DNA of 64,000 nucleotides from Cyclobacteriaceae bacterium (GTDB lineage Bacteria > Bacteroidota > Bacteroidia > Cytophagales > Cyclobacteriaceae). The stretch covers positions 124,001-188,000 of the forward strand of contig JABFRS010000001.1 of assembly GCA_013141055.1 (NCBI GenBank). Reading direction: 5' to 3'. A model generated the notes under the pieces. It saw only the letters and a program-made list of their open reading frames with translations, was not told the origin of the DNA and ran no database searches. Shown piece after piece: positions 26,133-36,409 of the stretch. The translations under genes were made by a program, and so were the position numbers. Within the stretch, counting starts at the first letter, position 1, and each line of letters begins with the position of its first letter.

Positions 26133-28421
26133 ATGAAAAACGGGCCTACCTATCATTCTTCCCATAAAATGGAAGAAATGTCGAAGCGTGAATTGTCCAA
26201 ATTAATCGAACCCCACATAATTAATTGGAGTCACAGAGACTATGGCCTGGATGGGCTAGTGACGCTTGCCACTAATAATTCAACGAAGGGTTCTTCAGAA
26301 TTAGATAGCCTTCATTTCCTTATCCAACTTAAATCAACAGAAAAGGTCCGGAAAGACACCTACACCTTATCACTTCCAATCGCCTCAACCAACATTAAAC
26401 ATTGGGTGAGATCTAATTTGCCGGTGCTATTTATTATTTATGACGTCGTCAATTCAATTTTTTATCATAGATGGATAGACAGCGATTTCATTGTTGAACT
26501 TGAAAAAAACAAGTCGAATTGGATTAATCAAAAAACTGTCTCCATAAAATTCAAAGAGAATAACGTTCTTACTAAAGACGCTCTCCGTCAGTTTAAGGAA
26601 TACCTATTGTCTGGAAAAAATAAAAACGTCGCCGTTTTACCCGGACAATACTTCTCCCTGCATGAAAAAGTTAAAAGTCAAGTAAATGATTTTAAACAAA
26701 TAACTACTCCCCGTCAATTCGACAGTTCGATTTACAAAGCAAAGGAGTTGTCTAAGAAAATTGATCATGCTATTTATAGAATTGCCATCGCCGGTCCGTC
26801 AAGGTCGGGAAAAAGTACCTTGATAAACTCCTTGCTAAAAAAAGATATTTCTCCGGTCGGCATTTACCAAACTACAGGGGTTCCTATTCAAATTTTACCA
26901 GGAACCAAAAATCAAATTGACATATACCTTAAAAACGGCATCAGCATTCAAAAAGATTTTTCACCAGAACTTATTTTAGAATACGCTGCGCAACATGAAA
27001 ATTCAAATAATTTCAAAAATGTAAATTTTGTAAGCGTCTCGGTAATTAACTCTACTCTTGAAAAAGGAATATCATTTTTTGACGTCCCTGGACTTGACGA
27101 TCCTGACGATGACATTATGATCAATACACTATCGTACGTCAAGACGTTCAATGCTATTATTTATGTGATTGATGTTACACCTCACAAAACCGGGGGTTTT
27201 GCATTTAAAAATGAATTCAAGAGAAACCTCTTAGACATGAGTTCGTCCCTGGACAAAGTTTTCCTGGTATTTAACAAAATTGATTCGCTATCCAAGGAAG
27301 AACTCAACAGTCTCAAACAAAGAATCACATACGATCTAAGACGTTTAAACTTACTTGAAAAAGTAGATGAGAAGGTACTCTATCTAAGCGCTCATACGAG
27401 TTTCCTAAACCGTGTAGCGGGCAAGAAAGAAAATCTCGATAGCGTCAAGGAACTAGAGCAAAATTTATGGGGGTACCTTCTGAAAGAAAATAAATCCGGT
27501 ATTTACAGACTTCTCGATATTACTAGACAGGTTTATAAAAGCTACAACGAGTTCGCTGATATTTTAAATACGAGATTGCTGGACTCCAGTAAATTAGACT
27601 CGCTTCATTCAGCCGTCGCTGAAATTCAGCAGCGCTTACCCGATTTAGGTAAATCCCTAAGCACCAAACAAAAAAGTACAAAGGAGAAAATAAAACTGCT
27701 TTTACAAAGCCATAAACATCAACTTATACTTAGACTTGAGAGCGCCCTCAAGGCAATACCGGCCAATAAGCCTCTGCTGTCAGACAAAGAAATTAAGAAA
27801 TACTTGACTGACGAAATCAACTCTATCGTTGATACCATAAATAAAGCAACAGTCGATGAGGTAAATCAATACAAAAACGATCTCGACACTTGGATTGAAC
27901 AGAATCTCTCAAAGGTTCGTGAGGTAATTAACAGCGACTCAACTCCTCGCGCCCTTAATCTATCCCCAATAGAAACCATGATCATTCCTGAAATCGATCT
28001 TACATCAGCTTTCGGAATGGGAATTCTAGGGGGCATTTTGGCATATGCCATCAATCCATACACAGTAGTAGCTGGCGCCGTGGTCGGATTTCTCGGTTTA
28101 CTTCTCTTTACTTCAGAAACGCGACGGGCGAGAAAAATTGCAAAAATCGTCGAACAATCCCGATCAAAATGTGACTCTGTTTTTGAAGATCTGGAAGTCA
28201 AATTTGAAGAAGGCATTGACGAAATGATGCTTAAAATTCTCAACGCAGGCATCAAAATGATAGAGTTATATTTCTCTGATATCAATAATCAAATTAAAGA
28301 AATCAAGACAACAAGACTTAGTGAAAATGATAGACAAGTATACAGAGGTTGTTTTGAACAGTTAAAATCAAAAAAAATCGAATTGGACGATCTGGTTACC
28401 GAATTATCCCTCTATAAATGA
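26133..28421 (+). CDS. DUF4365-dynamin-like GTPase fusion
   Basis: 762 residues. The N-terminal 145 residues match DUF4365: DYGLDG at 36-41, FLIQLKST around 62-69, PVLFIIYDV and HRWID; D40 and Q65-x-K67 resemble a restriction-like core. A dynamin-superfamily GTPase follows: P-loop GPSRSGKST 221-229, G3 DVPG 317-320, G4 NKID 381-384. A long helical stalk comes next, then a hydrophobic pair (about 628-655, GILGGILAYAINPYTVVAGAVV) that could insert in a membrane, and a coiled-coil end. DUF4365 is frequent in defence genes, and bacterial dynamins include phage-defence members such as LeoBC. It is the first gene of a five-gene operon; 7 bp separate it from the next. Confidence 0.85.
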   Translation: MKNGPTYHSSHKMEEMSKRELSKLIEPHIINWSHRDYGLDGLVTLATNNSTKGSSELDSLHFLIQLKSTEKVRKDTYTLSLPIASTNIKHWVRSNLPVLFIIYDVVNSIFYHRWIDSDFIVELEKNKSNWINQKTVSIKFKENNVLTKDALRQFKEYLLSGKNKNVAVLPGQYFSLHEKVKSQVNDFKQITTPRQFDSSIYKAKELSKKIDHAIYRIAIAGPSRSGKSTLINSLLKKDISPVGIYQTTGVPIQILPGTKNQIDIYLKNGISIQKDFSPELILEYAAQHENSNNFKNVNFVSVSVINSTLEKGISFFDVPGLDDPDDDIMINTLSYVKTFNAIIYVIDVTPHKTGGFAFKNEFKRNLLDMSSSLDKVFLVFNKIDSLSKEELNSLKQRITYDLRRLNLLEKVDEKVLYLSAHTSFLNRVAGKKENLDSVKELEQNLWGYLLKENKSGIYRLLDITRQVYKSYNEFADILNTRLLDSSKLDSLHSAVAEIQQRLPDLGKSLSTKQKSTKEKIKLLLQSHKHQLILRLESALKAIPANKPLLSDKEIKKYLTDEINSIVDTINKATVDEVNQYKNDLDTWIEQNLSKVREVINSDSTPRALNLSPIETMIIPEIDLTSAFGMGILGGILAYAINPYTVVAGAVVGFLGLLLFTSETRRARKIAKIVEQSRSKCDSVFEDLEVKFEEGIDEMMLKILNAGIKMIELYFSDINNQIKEIKTTRLSENDRQVYRGCFEQLKSKKIELDDLVTELSLYK

Positions 28422-28428
28422 ACTCTAA

Positions 28429-29151
28429 ATGAATATTGAAGAATACAGGACGGAAGCGCAAAAAGTTGGCTATCGGGAGCATCTTACCTATACAGTTGCC
28501 AGTGAACAATCACTTGAAAGCTTTTTGGACTATACCAATTTAGACCTAGACTTAAAAATCCATCTTTCAAAAGTCATTCTTTGCCGGCATTTCATGTCAA
28601 CAGGAGAAACAATACTTCCGGCCGACATCTATTGGTTCATTAGAAACTTTCTATCTGAATTTGAAACTGACTTTATAAAACCATGGATAAGTGCTGCTGT
28701 TAAACATACAATTGAAATGATAATTAGCGGCGATACCTTTAGCAAACAAATCATTGGCACCACATTTCTATTCGGTGTCATCGAATTCAATATAAAATAT
28801 CGTCTTGGCTACCGACCCGAAAAATATCACACATTCGACAATTACTATCACCAACAATACCGAAGGATGTTTTTAGGACCTGCCCTCAATAAACTAAAGA
28901 AAACAAATTCACTTTTAGCTTGTGATCTTAATGAAATCGATCAACAAAATATCAAGGCGTTAAAGCTCACAGGAATAGCCGAAAAAAACTTCGTAATCAC
29001 AAGAATGGCAGACAGGTTGACATTTGCGAGAAATATTATGATCCACGGAGAATCTCACAGTTTTTATAATACCGGGATTTACCTGACAATGATATATATC
29101 CTTTTTCATTTCCATTGCATCAAGGACGGAACCAAATACGAAGGCATCTAA
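28429..29151 (+). CDS. HEPN-like helical protein
   Basis: 240 residues, all-helical by composition. The end carries RNIMIH at 201-206, fitting the R-x4-6-H motif of HEPN RNases, within the usual helix context (DRLTFARNIMIHGESHSFYNTGIYL). HEPN proteins are common ribonuclease effectors in toxin-antitoxin and abortive-infection systems. The rest is not recognised. It follows the dynamin gene by 7 bp and precedes the membrane-protein gene by 7 bp. A non-catalytic role is possible, since one motif alone is weak evidence. Confidence 0.6.
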   Translation: MNIEEYRTEAQKVGYREHLTYTVASEQSLESFLDYTNLDLDLKIHLSKVILCRHFMSTGETILPADIYWFIRNFLSEFETDFIKPWISAAVKHTIEMIISGDTFSKQIIGTTFLFGVIEFNIKYRLGYRPEKYHTFDNYYHQQYRRMFLGPALNKLKKTNSLLACDLNEIDQQNIKALKLTGIAEKNFVITRMADRLTFARNIMIHGESHSFYNTGIYLTMIYILFHFHCIKDGTKYEGI

Positions 29152-29158
29152 GATCACT

Positions 29159-31651
29159 ATGAATTGGATACTATTTAGATATCACAAACTCATTCTCTGG
29201 GTTTCGGGAGCTTCATCAGAGTTTCAAACCAATCAAAATTTTCTTCGCACAATGATCCAATTAAGCTTTCGGGGATCATTGATTTCAGTCATAGCAATGG
29301 CACTGCTATATGCACTCGATAAAGGATACCTGTTTTTGATAGGCTTCTCCATGGAATCTAAGACCGACACATTCATGTGCCAAACTGGATTATTTTTTGA
29401 GTTGCTTAATCTCAAATTCAGTGTTTCTAACTTGGAGTATTTCGCTGACGTGTTAAGCATTGGAGCCGGAGTATTAGGTGTTCTGTTAGGTCTCTTTTAT
29501 ACTGCTTTTTTAACAATTGTGGCGACCAAATACTCCAACATCAATACCATGATCAGCATTCAGCTCCTTGAACAAAAGACTATAAATAAATATTTTACAC
29601 TTCTGTCTTCAATCACAGCCCTATCATTTGTATTCCAGTTTTTGTTAGCATTTGGATATCAACCAACCCTGGTCAGTACCAGTGTGTATTCATTAATCGT
29701 AATCTTTACAATCGCTTCCTTTACAAATTATGGAAGAACACTTCATATCTATTTCGACCCAAGCATGTTAGCCGTTGATATTTTAAATAATACTCATCAA
29801 CTTCTTGCTCAGGCAATAGCGCACAAAAAAACTATTTCAAGAATTAATCAAGGAAAGCGGTATACTCATCAGATATTTAATCAAATTGGCAAAATCCAGA
29901 CAATAATAGAAGAGAGCACCAATCCTCAAATAAGCAATACTTCTTTAGACACCATCTCGTATCAAGTCAACCGATTTGCCGACTATTTCCTCTCAATCAA
30001 ACACAAAATTCCGGCCGATAAAACATGGCATCCCGAGATTGTAAAGTATAAAAAGTGGGAACAGGCTAACGAATGGGATTTTGACCTGATAAAATCAACC
30101 GGAGTTGATATGCTTAGAGAAAACGTACCATCGTACTATGAAATAGAAAAGAAAATAATTGAAACTCAATTCTTATTGTTTGAAACTCATATTCAATCGA
30201 GCCAAAAATTACCCGTTGTTCTCGAACAGACAAGGTTCATAACACAACTCTCTTTTCAATGCCAAAATGAAATCTTTGAACTGTACTTTGATAAGTTAGA
30301 ATCGTTTATTTTAAGTAAACTCAATACAACTGATTCGATTTTCGGAATACAGTTGGCGATGCTTTATCCCCACCTGGCAACACATTACCTAATCGGATTT
30401 AATTATTCCTTCGAGAATTTTGATACTGAAAAACTTCGCAAAACAGCAAAGGAGATCCACAACTTCAGAAATTCCGATCAACATACAATTCCGTATTTCC
30501 TGACACTGGCAGGAATCACTTATCAGCATAAGCTATTAAATGAAAAGAAAATCGAAGGCTACGTAATTACACGCGAATTTTATGCGGAATTTGAATTAGC
30601 ACACGTCCTTCAATACACCCTTCAAACTCATCTTGAATTCGTCATTAAACAATTCACTACCAGAATCCCCAAAATCACAGCTGAATTGATTAAAAAGAAT
30701 CGTTTGTACGGTCTTGTGGTTAGTATGGACTCCATTGAACTACAGCGAAAAATGACGCTTTTCACAAAGAATTTAAATTCACATTTTGAATTATTTAATC
30801 AATTAAATTTTCAAAACGCCGACTCTCCCTTTAGCTTCAAATCATTCGACAATACAATCAAATTATGCGAATCATTTAACACCGCTCTCCTCGACAGTAT
30901 CTGGAAAACGGGGGCGTCTTCCTATAATTTAAAAGAAAAGGAACTACCCGATATTTTTGGGAAATTCTATCAAGTCATAATGAACGACCTGGTAGATGGC
31001 CTATTTAAACTTCCTCTTGACGTTAATCTATTGGGATACCGAATTAAAGTATTCTCCGGTGTTTGCCTACTTTATATTCAGTCGCTACGACAAATACAAT
31101 TTGACTCCACTACAATTGATCGCTTTGCCCTCCGCCTTTACCCTATTATTACGGATCTTATCGAAATTCAATCTCTTTGCTTCGTGATAGCACGCGCACA
31201 ACAATCCGAACCATTGATTAATTATATCTACGAATTCTGGAGTGAACAGTTCGAATCTCCTTCAAAAGAATTACAATTTTGGAACATTATCTACCCGATT
31301 TATTTATACTGTAAAAATCCAAGTTTTACACTTAGTTCCAATTCTTATATCAGAGAACATGACAGAAACATACGCCTTCTGGATTACCTCGAGAAAAATG
31401 GAATATTTACTCAACAAACCACCACGGAAAGCCGAATGTTTCCTGTCGTAAAAACAATATCAAAAATTGACGATCTATACCTCTCTGCAATAGCATCCTC
31501 CATTCACCATGGCACAATAAACAATGTAGATTTAGATGAGGTATTTATAGAAGCCTTTTTACGAGGAAGAACAGCATTAAAAGAAATAGATATTAAAGAG
31601 ACTCAATATGGACAACGAGTTAGAAGACAAATGGAAAAGAAGAATTCTTAA
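29159..31651 (+). CDS. Large multi-pass membrane protein, unknown
   Basis: 830 residues. Hydrophobic helices lie at about 36-56, 100-122, 140-162 and 168-188; the remaining 640 residues are soluble and helical. A loop cysteine (CQTGLF) lies near residue 73. No family recognised. The 3' end overlaps the next gene by 44 bp, which suggests coupled translation. In this operon the membrane protein could be an effector that depolarises or a platform for the dynamin; both are guesses. Confidence 0.75.
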   Translation: MNWILFRYHKLILWVSGASSEFQTNQNFLRTMIQLSFRGSLISVIAMALLYALDKGYLFLIGFSMESKTDTFMCQTGLFFELLNLKFSVSNLEYFADVLSIGAGVLGVLLGLFYTAFLTIVATKYSNINTMISIQLLEQKTINKYFTLLSSITALSFVFQFLLAFGYQPTLVSTSVYSLIVIFTIASFTNYGRTLHIYFDPSMLAVDILNNTHQLLAQAIAHKKTISRINQGKRYTHQIFNQIGKIQTIIEESTNPQISNTSLDTISYQVNRFADYFLSIKHKIPADKTWHPEIVKYKKWEQANEWDFDLIKSTGVDMLRENVPSYYEIEKKIIETQFLLFETHIQSSQKLPVVLEQTRFITQLSFQCQNEIFELYFDKLESFILSKLNTTDSIFGIQLAMLYPHLATHYLIGFNYSFENFDTEKLRKTAKEIHNFRNSDQHTIPYFLTLAGITYQHKLLNEKKIEGYVITREFYAEFELAHVLQYTLQTHLEFVIKQFTTRIPKITAELIKKNRLYGLVVSMDSIELQRKMTLFTKNLNSHFELFNQLNFQNADSPFSFKSFDNTIKLCESFNTALLDSIWKTGASSYNLKEKELPDIFGKFYQVIMNDLVDGLFKLPLDVNLLGYRIKVFSGVCLLYIQSLRQIQFDSTTIDRFALRLYPIITDLIEIQSLCFVIARAQQSEPLINYIYEFWSEQFESPSKELQFWNIIYPIYLYCKNPSFTLSSNSYIREHDRNIRLLDYLEKNGIFTQQTTTESRMFPVVKTISKIDDLYLSAIASSIHHGTINNVDLDEVFIEAFLRGRTALKEIDIKETQYGQRVRRQMEKKNS

Positions 31652-32603
31652 TCAACAATTCCCTTTGATCGGCAGTAATCTCCCCGGCGAAGGAAATGGC
31701 TATCATGACCGAGTCAGCTTTGATTTAAATTACAATCAATCAACAAATAGTGACGATCGATACAATCATTGGGTATACTTTGTGTATTTCAGGGATCTAA
31801 TCAATTCGTTCGATCCAGAACTACGCCAACGATTTCATGAAAATGTGAATTTTGATCTGATCAATTGTTCAGAAAACTATCGAGATACGTTTAAACGTTA
31901 TATCGCAGGGCAGAAATATCATTATCAAGGCGAAATTTTAGACGCCTTCAGCACCTTACTAAAATTATTAATACAACACGGCAGGATCATCCTGGAATTT
32001 GTTTCTTGGTTTGACAATGAAACATCTGATGTCTATGGCTTTGAACTGAAAATTCTTCCTTTTAAGAATACCATTATTAGAAACAAGAATGTTCAATTTG
32101 AGGGGATTGATCGGGATGGAACAACTAGAAAAGTAAAAATTCCAAAGAACAAGTGCATTGTCATTGATTGGCCTAAAAAATTAGGTGGCTATAAAGGATT
32201 TTCCGAAACAATTAACAAGGTTTTGAGTTTGGGTCCAAAGACTCCTCCGATAAGCGATGTCGCAACCTTAAATCCAGGAACTATTCTTGCCAGAAATAAG
32301 AAATGGGAAGAAGAATTTAATCGGCTACTTGCTAAATGGGGCCTGACTTCAGTACCGAATGATTTAACTGAATTTTACAAGGAGTATAATAATCTAAAAA
32401 TTAGATCCACTGGAATTCTATGCATTGAAGCCATTCTGGTTGGCCTAAACCAGGTGGTCCAAAAGCTAAATATTGTTTTGGGTGAACAGGCTTCCCTTGT
32501 TGAAACGAGCGACTTCTACTGTTCAGTCAAGCATGAAAAAATAACACAGCAATGGCTAAACGGAACTATCAGTTTTACGACAGCAAATAGCCACCTTCGA
32601 TAG
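31608..32603 (+). CDS. Hypothetical operon protein
   Basis: 331 residues, soluble, alpha/beta. The start MDNELEDKWKRRIL overlaps the preceding gene by 44 bp. No domain recognised; the middle has short strands (RIILEFVSWFD, YGFELKILPF, CIVIDWPKKLGG) and the C-terminal part is helical. It is 21 bp before the SIR2 gene. Fixed position between membrane and SIR2 genes makes it a likely functional partner. Confidence 0.7.
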   Translation: MDNELEDKWKRRILNQQFPLIGSNLPGEGNGYHDRVSFDLNYNQSTNSDDRYNHWVYFVYFRDLINSFDPELRQRFHENVNFDLINCSENYRDTFKRYIAGQKYHYQGEILDAFSTLLKLLIQHGRIILEFVSWFDNETSDVYGFELKILPFKNTIIRNKNVQFEGIDRDGTTRKVKIPKNKCIVIDWPKKLGGYKGFSETINKVLSLGPKTPPISDVATLNPGTILARNKKWEEEFNRLLAKWGLTSVPNDLTEFYKEYNNLKIRSTGILCIEAILVGLNQVVQKLNIVLGEQASLVETSDFYCSVKHEKITQQWLNGTISFTTANSHLR

Positions 32604-32624
32604 GCTTCAATTAAATTCTCCCAT

Positions 32625-35600
32625 ATGAATCATCTTAGTATCGCCATTATCCGGACCAAATCTTTAACAATCAAAGCCCATTTCGATTATCTAATAATAG
32701 AAGAGGGAAATAAAATAAAGTTTTTTGAAACCGTTAATATCGCCATCGGAGGATCATTTGATTTTAGTTCCTTCAAAAAACAAATCATTCAATACTTTAA
32801 TCTACCTCAAACAATAGAAATTGATGGAACTCTTTCACCTGTTGACTTCGAAAACCCACCTACCTTATTCAAGTCCAGCCCAAGAGATCCTGAAGCCACC
32901 GCCTATCTCTACGAATTTTCCGCCCCACAGCGTGATGCTATTATTTTAGGTCAGCAATCTAATTCTGACTATTGGAAAAATATAAAATGGATACCCGAAG
33001 CTGATTTAAATTCAAATCAATGGATAGCCCATCAAAGCTATCTCTTCGAGCGCGAATCTCCATTTAACCCTCCAAAATTCTCAAATGAGTACCGGGCAAG
33101 TATAAAAAAAATCGTGAGTGCCAAGCAAACGGGAAAACTGGTGATTTTCGCCGGAGCGGGTGTTTCAATTGATTCAAATGTCCCACTTTGGAGAGCACTT
33201 GTGGATGAAATGAAAAATGATCTGTCCACACACGTAACGGACATTTACGACGTACCCGATTTATACTATCATTCGCGAGGAGAAAAAGAGTTTCACGAGA
33301 AAGTCCGGGAAATCTCCAACTATGGAAAAACGAAATTTAATGGAGTCCACAAGAAAATTATCACCTTAAATCCCGTCCACGTCATAACGACAAACTATGA
33401 CACCCATTTCGAACAAGTCGTTGAAAATTTAGGACTACCCTTTTCAATAATTCGCGCTGATTTAGATTTACCTTATTCCCGAGGGAATTCCCTAATTGTA
33501 AAAATGCATGGAGACTTTGACTTAAGAAATATTGTTTTAAGAAAAACCGAATATGATAATTATGAAAAAGATTTCTCATTGATTTTGAGTTTTATTCGAG
33601 AATGTTTCGCTTCGAAGCTGATTCTATTTATCGGATTTTCATTCACTGACGAAAATCTAAAGCGCATTCTGAATTCGGTTAAAGTAATTTTGGAAAAGGA
33701 TATCCAACGACCCTATTTATATAACGCAAGCAGCGAAAAGGATAGCACTCAAATGAAGGAAAGCTTAGATCAACAAGGCATCCGCTTGTTAACTCACGAA
33801 TCCGCTATCGATGATTATTTTAATCAAATCAAAACCAGCGAAGACCAGGAAGCAATTAAGGAACTTAGTGCCAAGGGGCAGAATACATACAAGTTCTTAA
33901 AAGTATTGGAAGAATTTGATCCCATTTCTGACTCTTTGGAAAATCTCGACATACAAAACCAGTTTATAAAATCATTGGAACGATTTGAGTCCTTTGGAGC
34001 AATCCCCATTGAAATTCTAGAGAAGATTACTCCTTTCAAACTAAAGCATCACCCTAAGAGCCAACATTCGGTAAATGCGACCTACAGCCATTATGAACCA
34101 TTTCATCTGGAAACCCTAAACGAGGAACTTCTAACTTACTTAAATAGCCGAAAGAATAAAGAAGGAAAAATAGACTTTTATACCTATAAAAATAATTCGA
34201 CTTCCGAACAGGAAATAAAAATAAGCCGATATCTGAAGCTTCTCTACTCCAGCGGAATACATTGTATAAAAAGAAAAAGTGACACACAGTCATATCACCT
34301 TCGCCTAAACCCAGTTAATGCTGCTGACGAATGTTATTGTACACGCTGTTTGTTTGATCGTTTTGAATGGAAGAGTCTTATATACGCTCTTAATTCTATT
34401 AACGCAAAGGCATTGTGCAAAAGAGATTTTTACAACGAAGGACTATTAACCTCCTACGGTTTTTTGAAAACGGGTCAGCTAATCAAGGCATTTTATGCGC
34501 TCGAAGAGGTTAAAAGAGAATCGATAAAAACCGCTAAGCATATTGATTATTTTATTGCTTGCTACAATCAGAAACTTCTGAAACCATTATTAGCTACATT
34601 TTACGAATCCAATTTTAGTGACGAAGCAAAAGATGTGATTATCCAGAAAATTGATTCAACCGATCTTTATCAAATTCTGAATGATCTCCCAGCTGAGCGT
34701 GATGTTAAAGAATGCCTTAAACTGATCATGGAAAATAAAATTCATTCCTCTATGCTATCAAACATGGAGAATGAGTTTGAAACCGTAAAAGAAAACTACC
34801 ATAACTATCAAAAAGAATCATATTGGAGCTCAGGACCCAATCATTGGTACATGATTCAATCATACTTTTTCTTAACCAGTAGTTTTTATCATCAAAACCT
34901 TCTTTTCAATGATGAGAATTACTCATTTTCAAAAATGGCTTCTATCTACTTTGAAACGATGATTGCCAATTATACTATATCAAAAAAATACACTCATAAA
35001 ATAGAGAAACTACCCCTATTTTTTGGTGAAACGTTAATCAATTTCGGATACGCTTCGGACATCACAGATCTCTTTAAACAGTATCGCGTTACAAGCCTCT
35101 CTTTTGACGGAGGTGTTAAGTCATTGGTTAATGAGTTTAAAAACTTTCTTGATTCAGGCTACGAGCAAACCAATCTGTTTGGAGAAAAAATCAATAGCGA
35201 TCCATCCTATTATTCTTTAATCCAAAATTCACACTACTTCCGAAACAGAATTACTAGAACTTTTAATAATTTCTCAATTCTACTGCTCCATTGCGAGCTG
35301 GAGCCCGACGACGTGAATTTGGTGATCGAAAAAACTATTAATTTCCTGTCAGTCAATCCAGCTTTTAACGCTAGTAATTCCCATACCTACTTTTCAAAAT
35401 TCATTAACCAGTACATCAATACCATTAGCGAAGTCAACCTACAAAAACTTGCATTCTATGTTTTATCCCCTGATATCTGGACAAGTAGCCTAATTCCCTC
35501 TTTTTGCAATTCTCTAATTGTGAAGACCAATAAGCACCGTTTGTTTGGTGAAGATTTTTTTCAGAAACTAATTAGAAGAACAGATGAAAAAAGGGAATGG

Positions 35601-36158
35601 CCACTTTCGTTAACTCAAACTATTCCGTTTTATGTACTACTTCAGCCTGAACAACAGAAAAAGTTCTCAATGCTCATTGACACAACTTTTAATAATTTAA
35701 ACAATTCCAGGTGGGAAGTCATCATTAAAGCTTACAGTTGGAAAATGTGGAATCCAAAAGATCAGCCAACTATCTTTGAACCATTCTTTAATAGTGTTGC
35801 ACAAGAGTCGGTCTCGTTTCCTGAATATACAATCTTAGAAAGCGGAATGCCTGAAGGAAACGATTTTCGACCATGGAATCACCTATACCTGGTAATTCAA
35901 ATGATATACTCCTATAACTTATTTGAAGCAGAATTTACAAAAAAATTATACTCGAATTTGAAATTAAATATGTACCAATGGATACTCAATCCGGGGGAAT
36001 TTAACTATGACTATTTTGAGATCAAGTGGCTATTAACCTTCTCGAGACCCGAAATACTTAGAGAACTTAAAAAAAATCAGTCACTCTCACGCGCGATTGA
36101 AAGTGGTCTAAAGAAAAATTATAACCCTAAAGTTGCTGAGTTATATTATTCTTCGTAA
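32625..36158 (+). CDS. SIR2-domain protein with long C-terminal helical region
   Basis: 1177 residues. A 160-residue N-terminal extension of unknown kind is followed by a SIR2 (SIR2_2) domain: AGAGVS at 176-181, TTNYD at 255-259, the catalytic-type His in KMHGDFD (H295) and LFIGFSFTD near 335. Defence proteins with such domains (ThsA, DSR2, SIR2-Ago partners) degrade NAD+ after phage sensing. Residues 450-1177 are helical and repeat-like, resembling the sensor arms of large SIR2 defence proteins. It is the last gene of the operon. NADase activity is inferred from the intact motifs. Confidence 0.85.
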   Translation: MNHLSIAIIRTKSLTIKAHFDYLIIEEGNKIKFFETVNIAIGGSFDFSSFKKQIIQYFNLPQTIEIDGTLSPVDFENPPTLFKSSPRDPEATAYLYEFSAPQRDAIILGQQSNSDYWKNIKWIPEADLNSNQWIAHQSYLFERESPFNPPKFSNEYRASIKKIVSAKQTGKLVIFAGAGVSIDSNVPLWRALVDEMKNDLSTHVTDIYDVPDLYYHSRGEKEFHEKVREISNYGKTKFNGVHKKIITLNPVHVITTNYDTHFEQVVENLGLPFSIIRADLDLPYSRGNSLIVKMHGDFDLRNIVLRKTEYDNYEKDFSLILSFIRECFASKLILFIGFSFTDENLKRILNSVKVILEKDIQRPYLYNASSEKDSTQMKESLDQQGIRLLTHESAIDDYFNQIKTSEDQEAIKELSAKGQNTYKFLKVLEEFDPISDSLENLDIQNQFIKSLERFESFGAIPIEILEKITPFKLKHHPKSQHSVNATYSHYEPFHLETLNEELLTYLNSRKNKEGKIDFYTYKNNSTSEQEIKISRYLKLLYSSGIHCIKRKSDTQSYHLRLNPVNAADECYCTRCLFDRFEWKSLIYALNSINAKALCKRDFYNEGLLTSYGFLKTGQLIKAFYALEEVKRESIKTAKHIDYFIACYNQKLLKPLLATFYESNFSDEAKDVIIQKIDSTDLYQILNDLPAERDVKECLKLIMENKIHSSMLSNMENEFETVKENYHNYQKESYWSSGPNHWYMIQSYFFLTSSFYHQNLLFNDENYSFSKMASIYFETMIANYTISKKYTHKIEKLPLFFGETLINFGYASDITDLFKQYRVTSLSFDGGVKSLVNEFKNFLDSGYEQTNLFGEKINSDPSYYSLIQNSHYFRNRITRTFNNFSILLLHCELEPDDVNLVIEKTINFLSVNPAFNASNSHTYFSKFINQYINTISEVNLQKLAFYVLSPDIWTSSLIPSFCNSLIVKTNKHRLFGEDFFQKLIRRTDEKREWPLSLTQTIPFYVLLQPEQQKKFSMLIDTTFNNLNNSRWEVIIKAYSWKMWNPKDQPTIFEPFFNSVAQESVSFPEYTILESGMPEGNDFRPWNHLYLVIQMIYSYNLFEAEFTKKLYSNLKLNMYQWILNPGEFNYDYFEIKWLLTFSRPEILRELKKNQSLSRAIESGLKKNYNPKVAELYYSS

Positions 36159-36224
36159 TCTCTTCCCCTTCCGAGAATAATTTAGAATTAACTCTCATCA
36201 TTTTTTCTGCAAAGTTCGGCCTTC

Positions 36225-36358
36225 TTCATTGACTGCGACCAAGAGACTACGGCATAAACCTATCGGTGCCTTCGGCTTTGTCATGGTCTCAAATTTATTC
36301 CGTTTCCTCTTGGTCTAACGCGACTGTTGATTGATTAATCATTGTCGCTGTCAATGAA
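36225..36358 (+). ncRNA. Structured repeat element, copy B
   Basis: Core 36237-36315: outer stem GACCAAGAG/CTCTTGGTC, 4x4 loop ACTA/TTTC, conserved CGGCATAAAC (36250-36259) pairing with TTATTCCG (36295-36302) with one C-T mismatch. The apical part contains GCCTTCGGC, a small hairpin with a TTC loop. A further inverted repeat flanks the core: TTCATTGACTGCGAC (36225-36239) and GTCGCTGTCAATGAA (36344-36358), one mismatch. The element lies 95 bp upstream of parB and about 80 bp after the SIR2 gene. Confidence 0.6.
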
Positions 36359-36409
36359 AAGACCGGGTTGGGTTGGCATTAAAAATAATGTTCAACTCAA
36401 TCAAACTTT

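Noticed and set aside
27866..28285. 139-codon minus-strand frame under the dynamin gene
   Set aside because: Shadow of the membrane-helix and stalk region.
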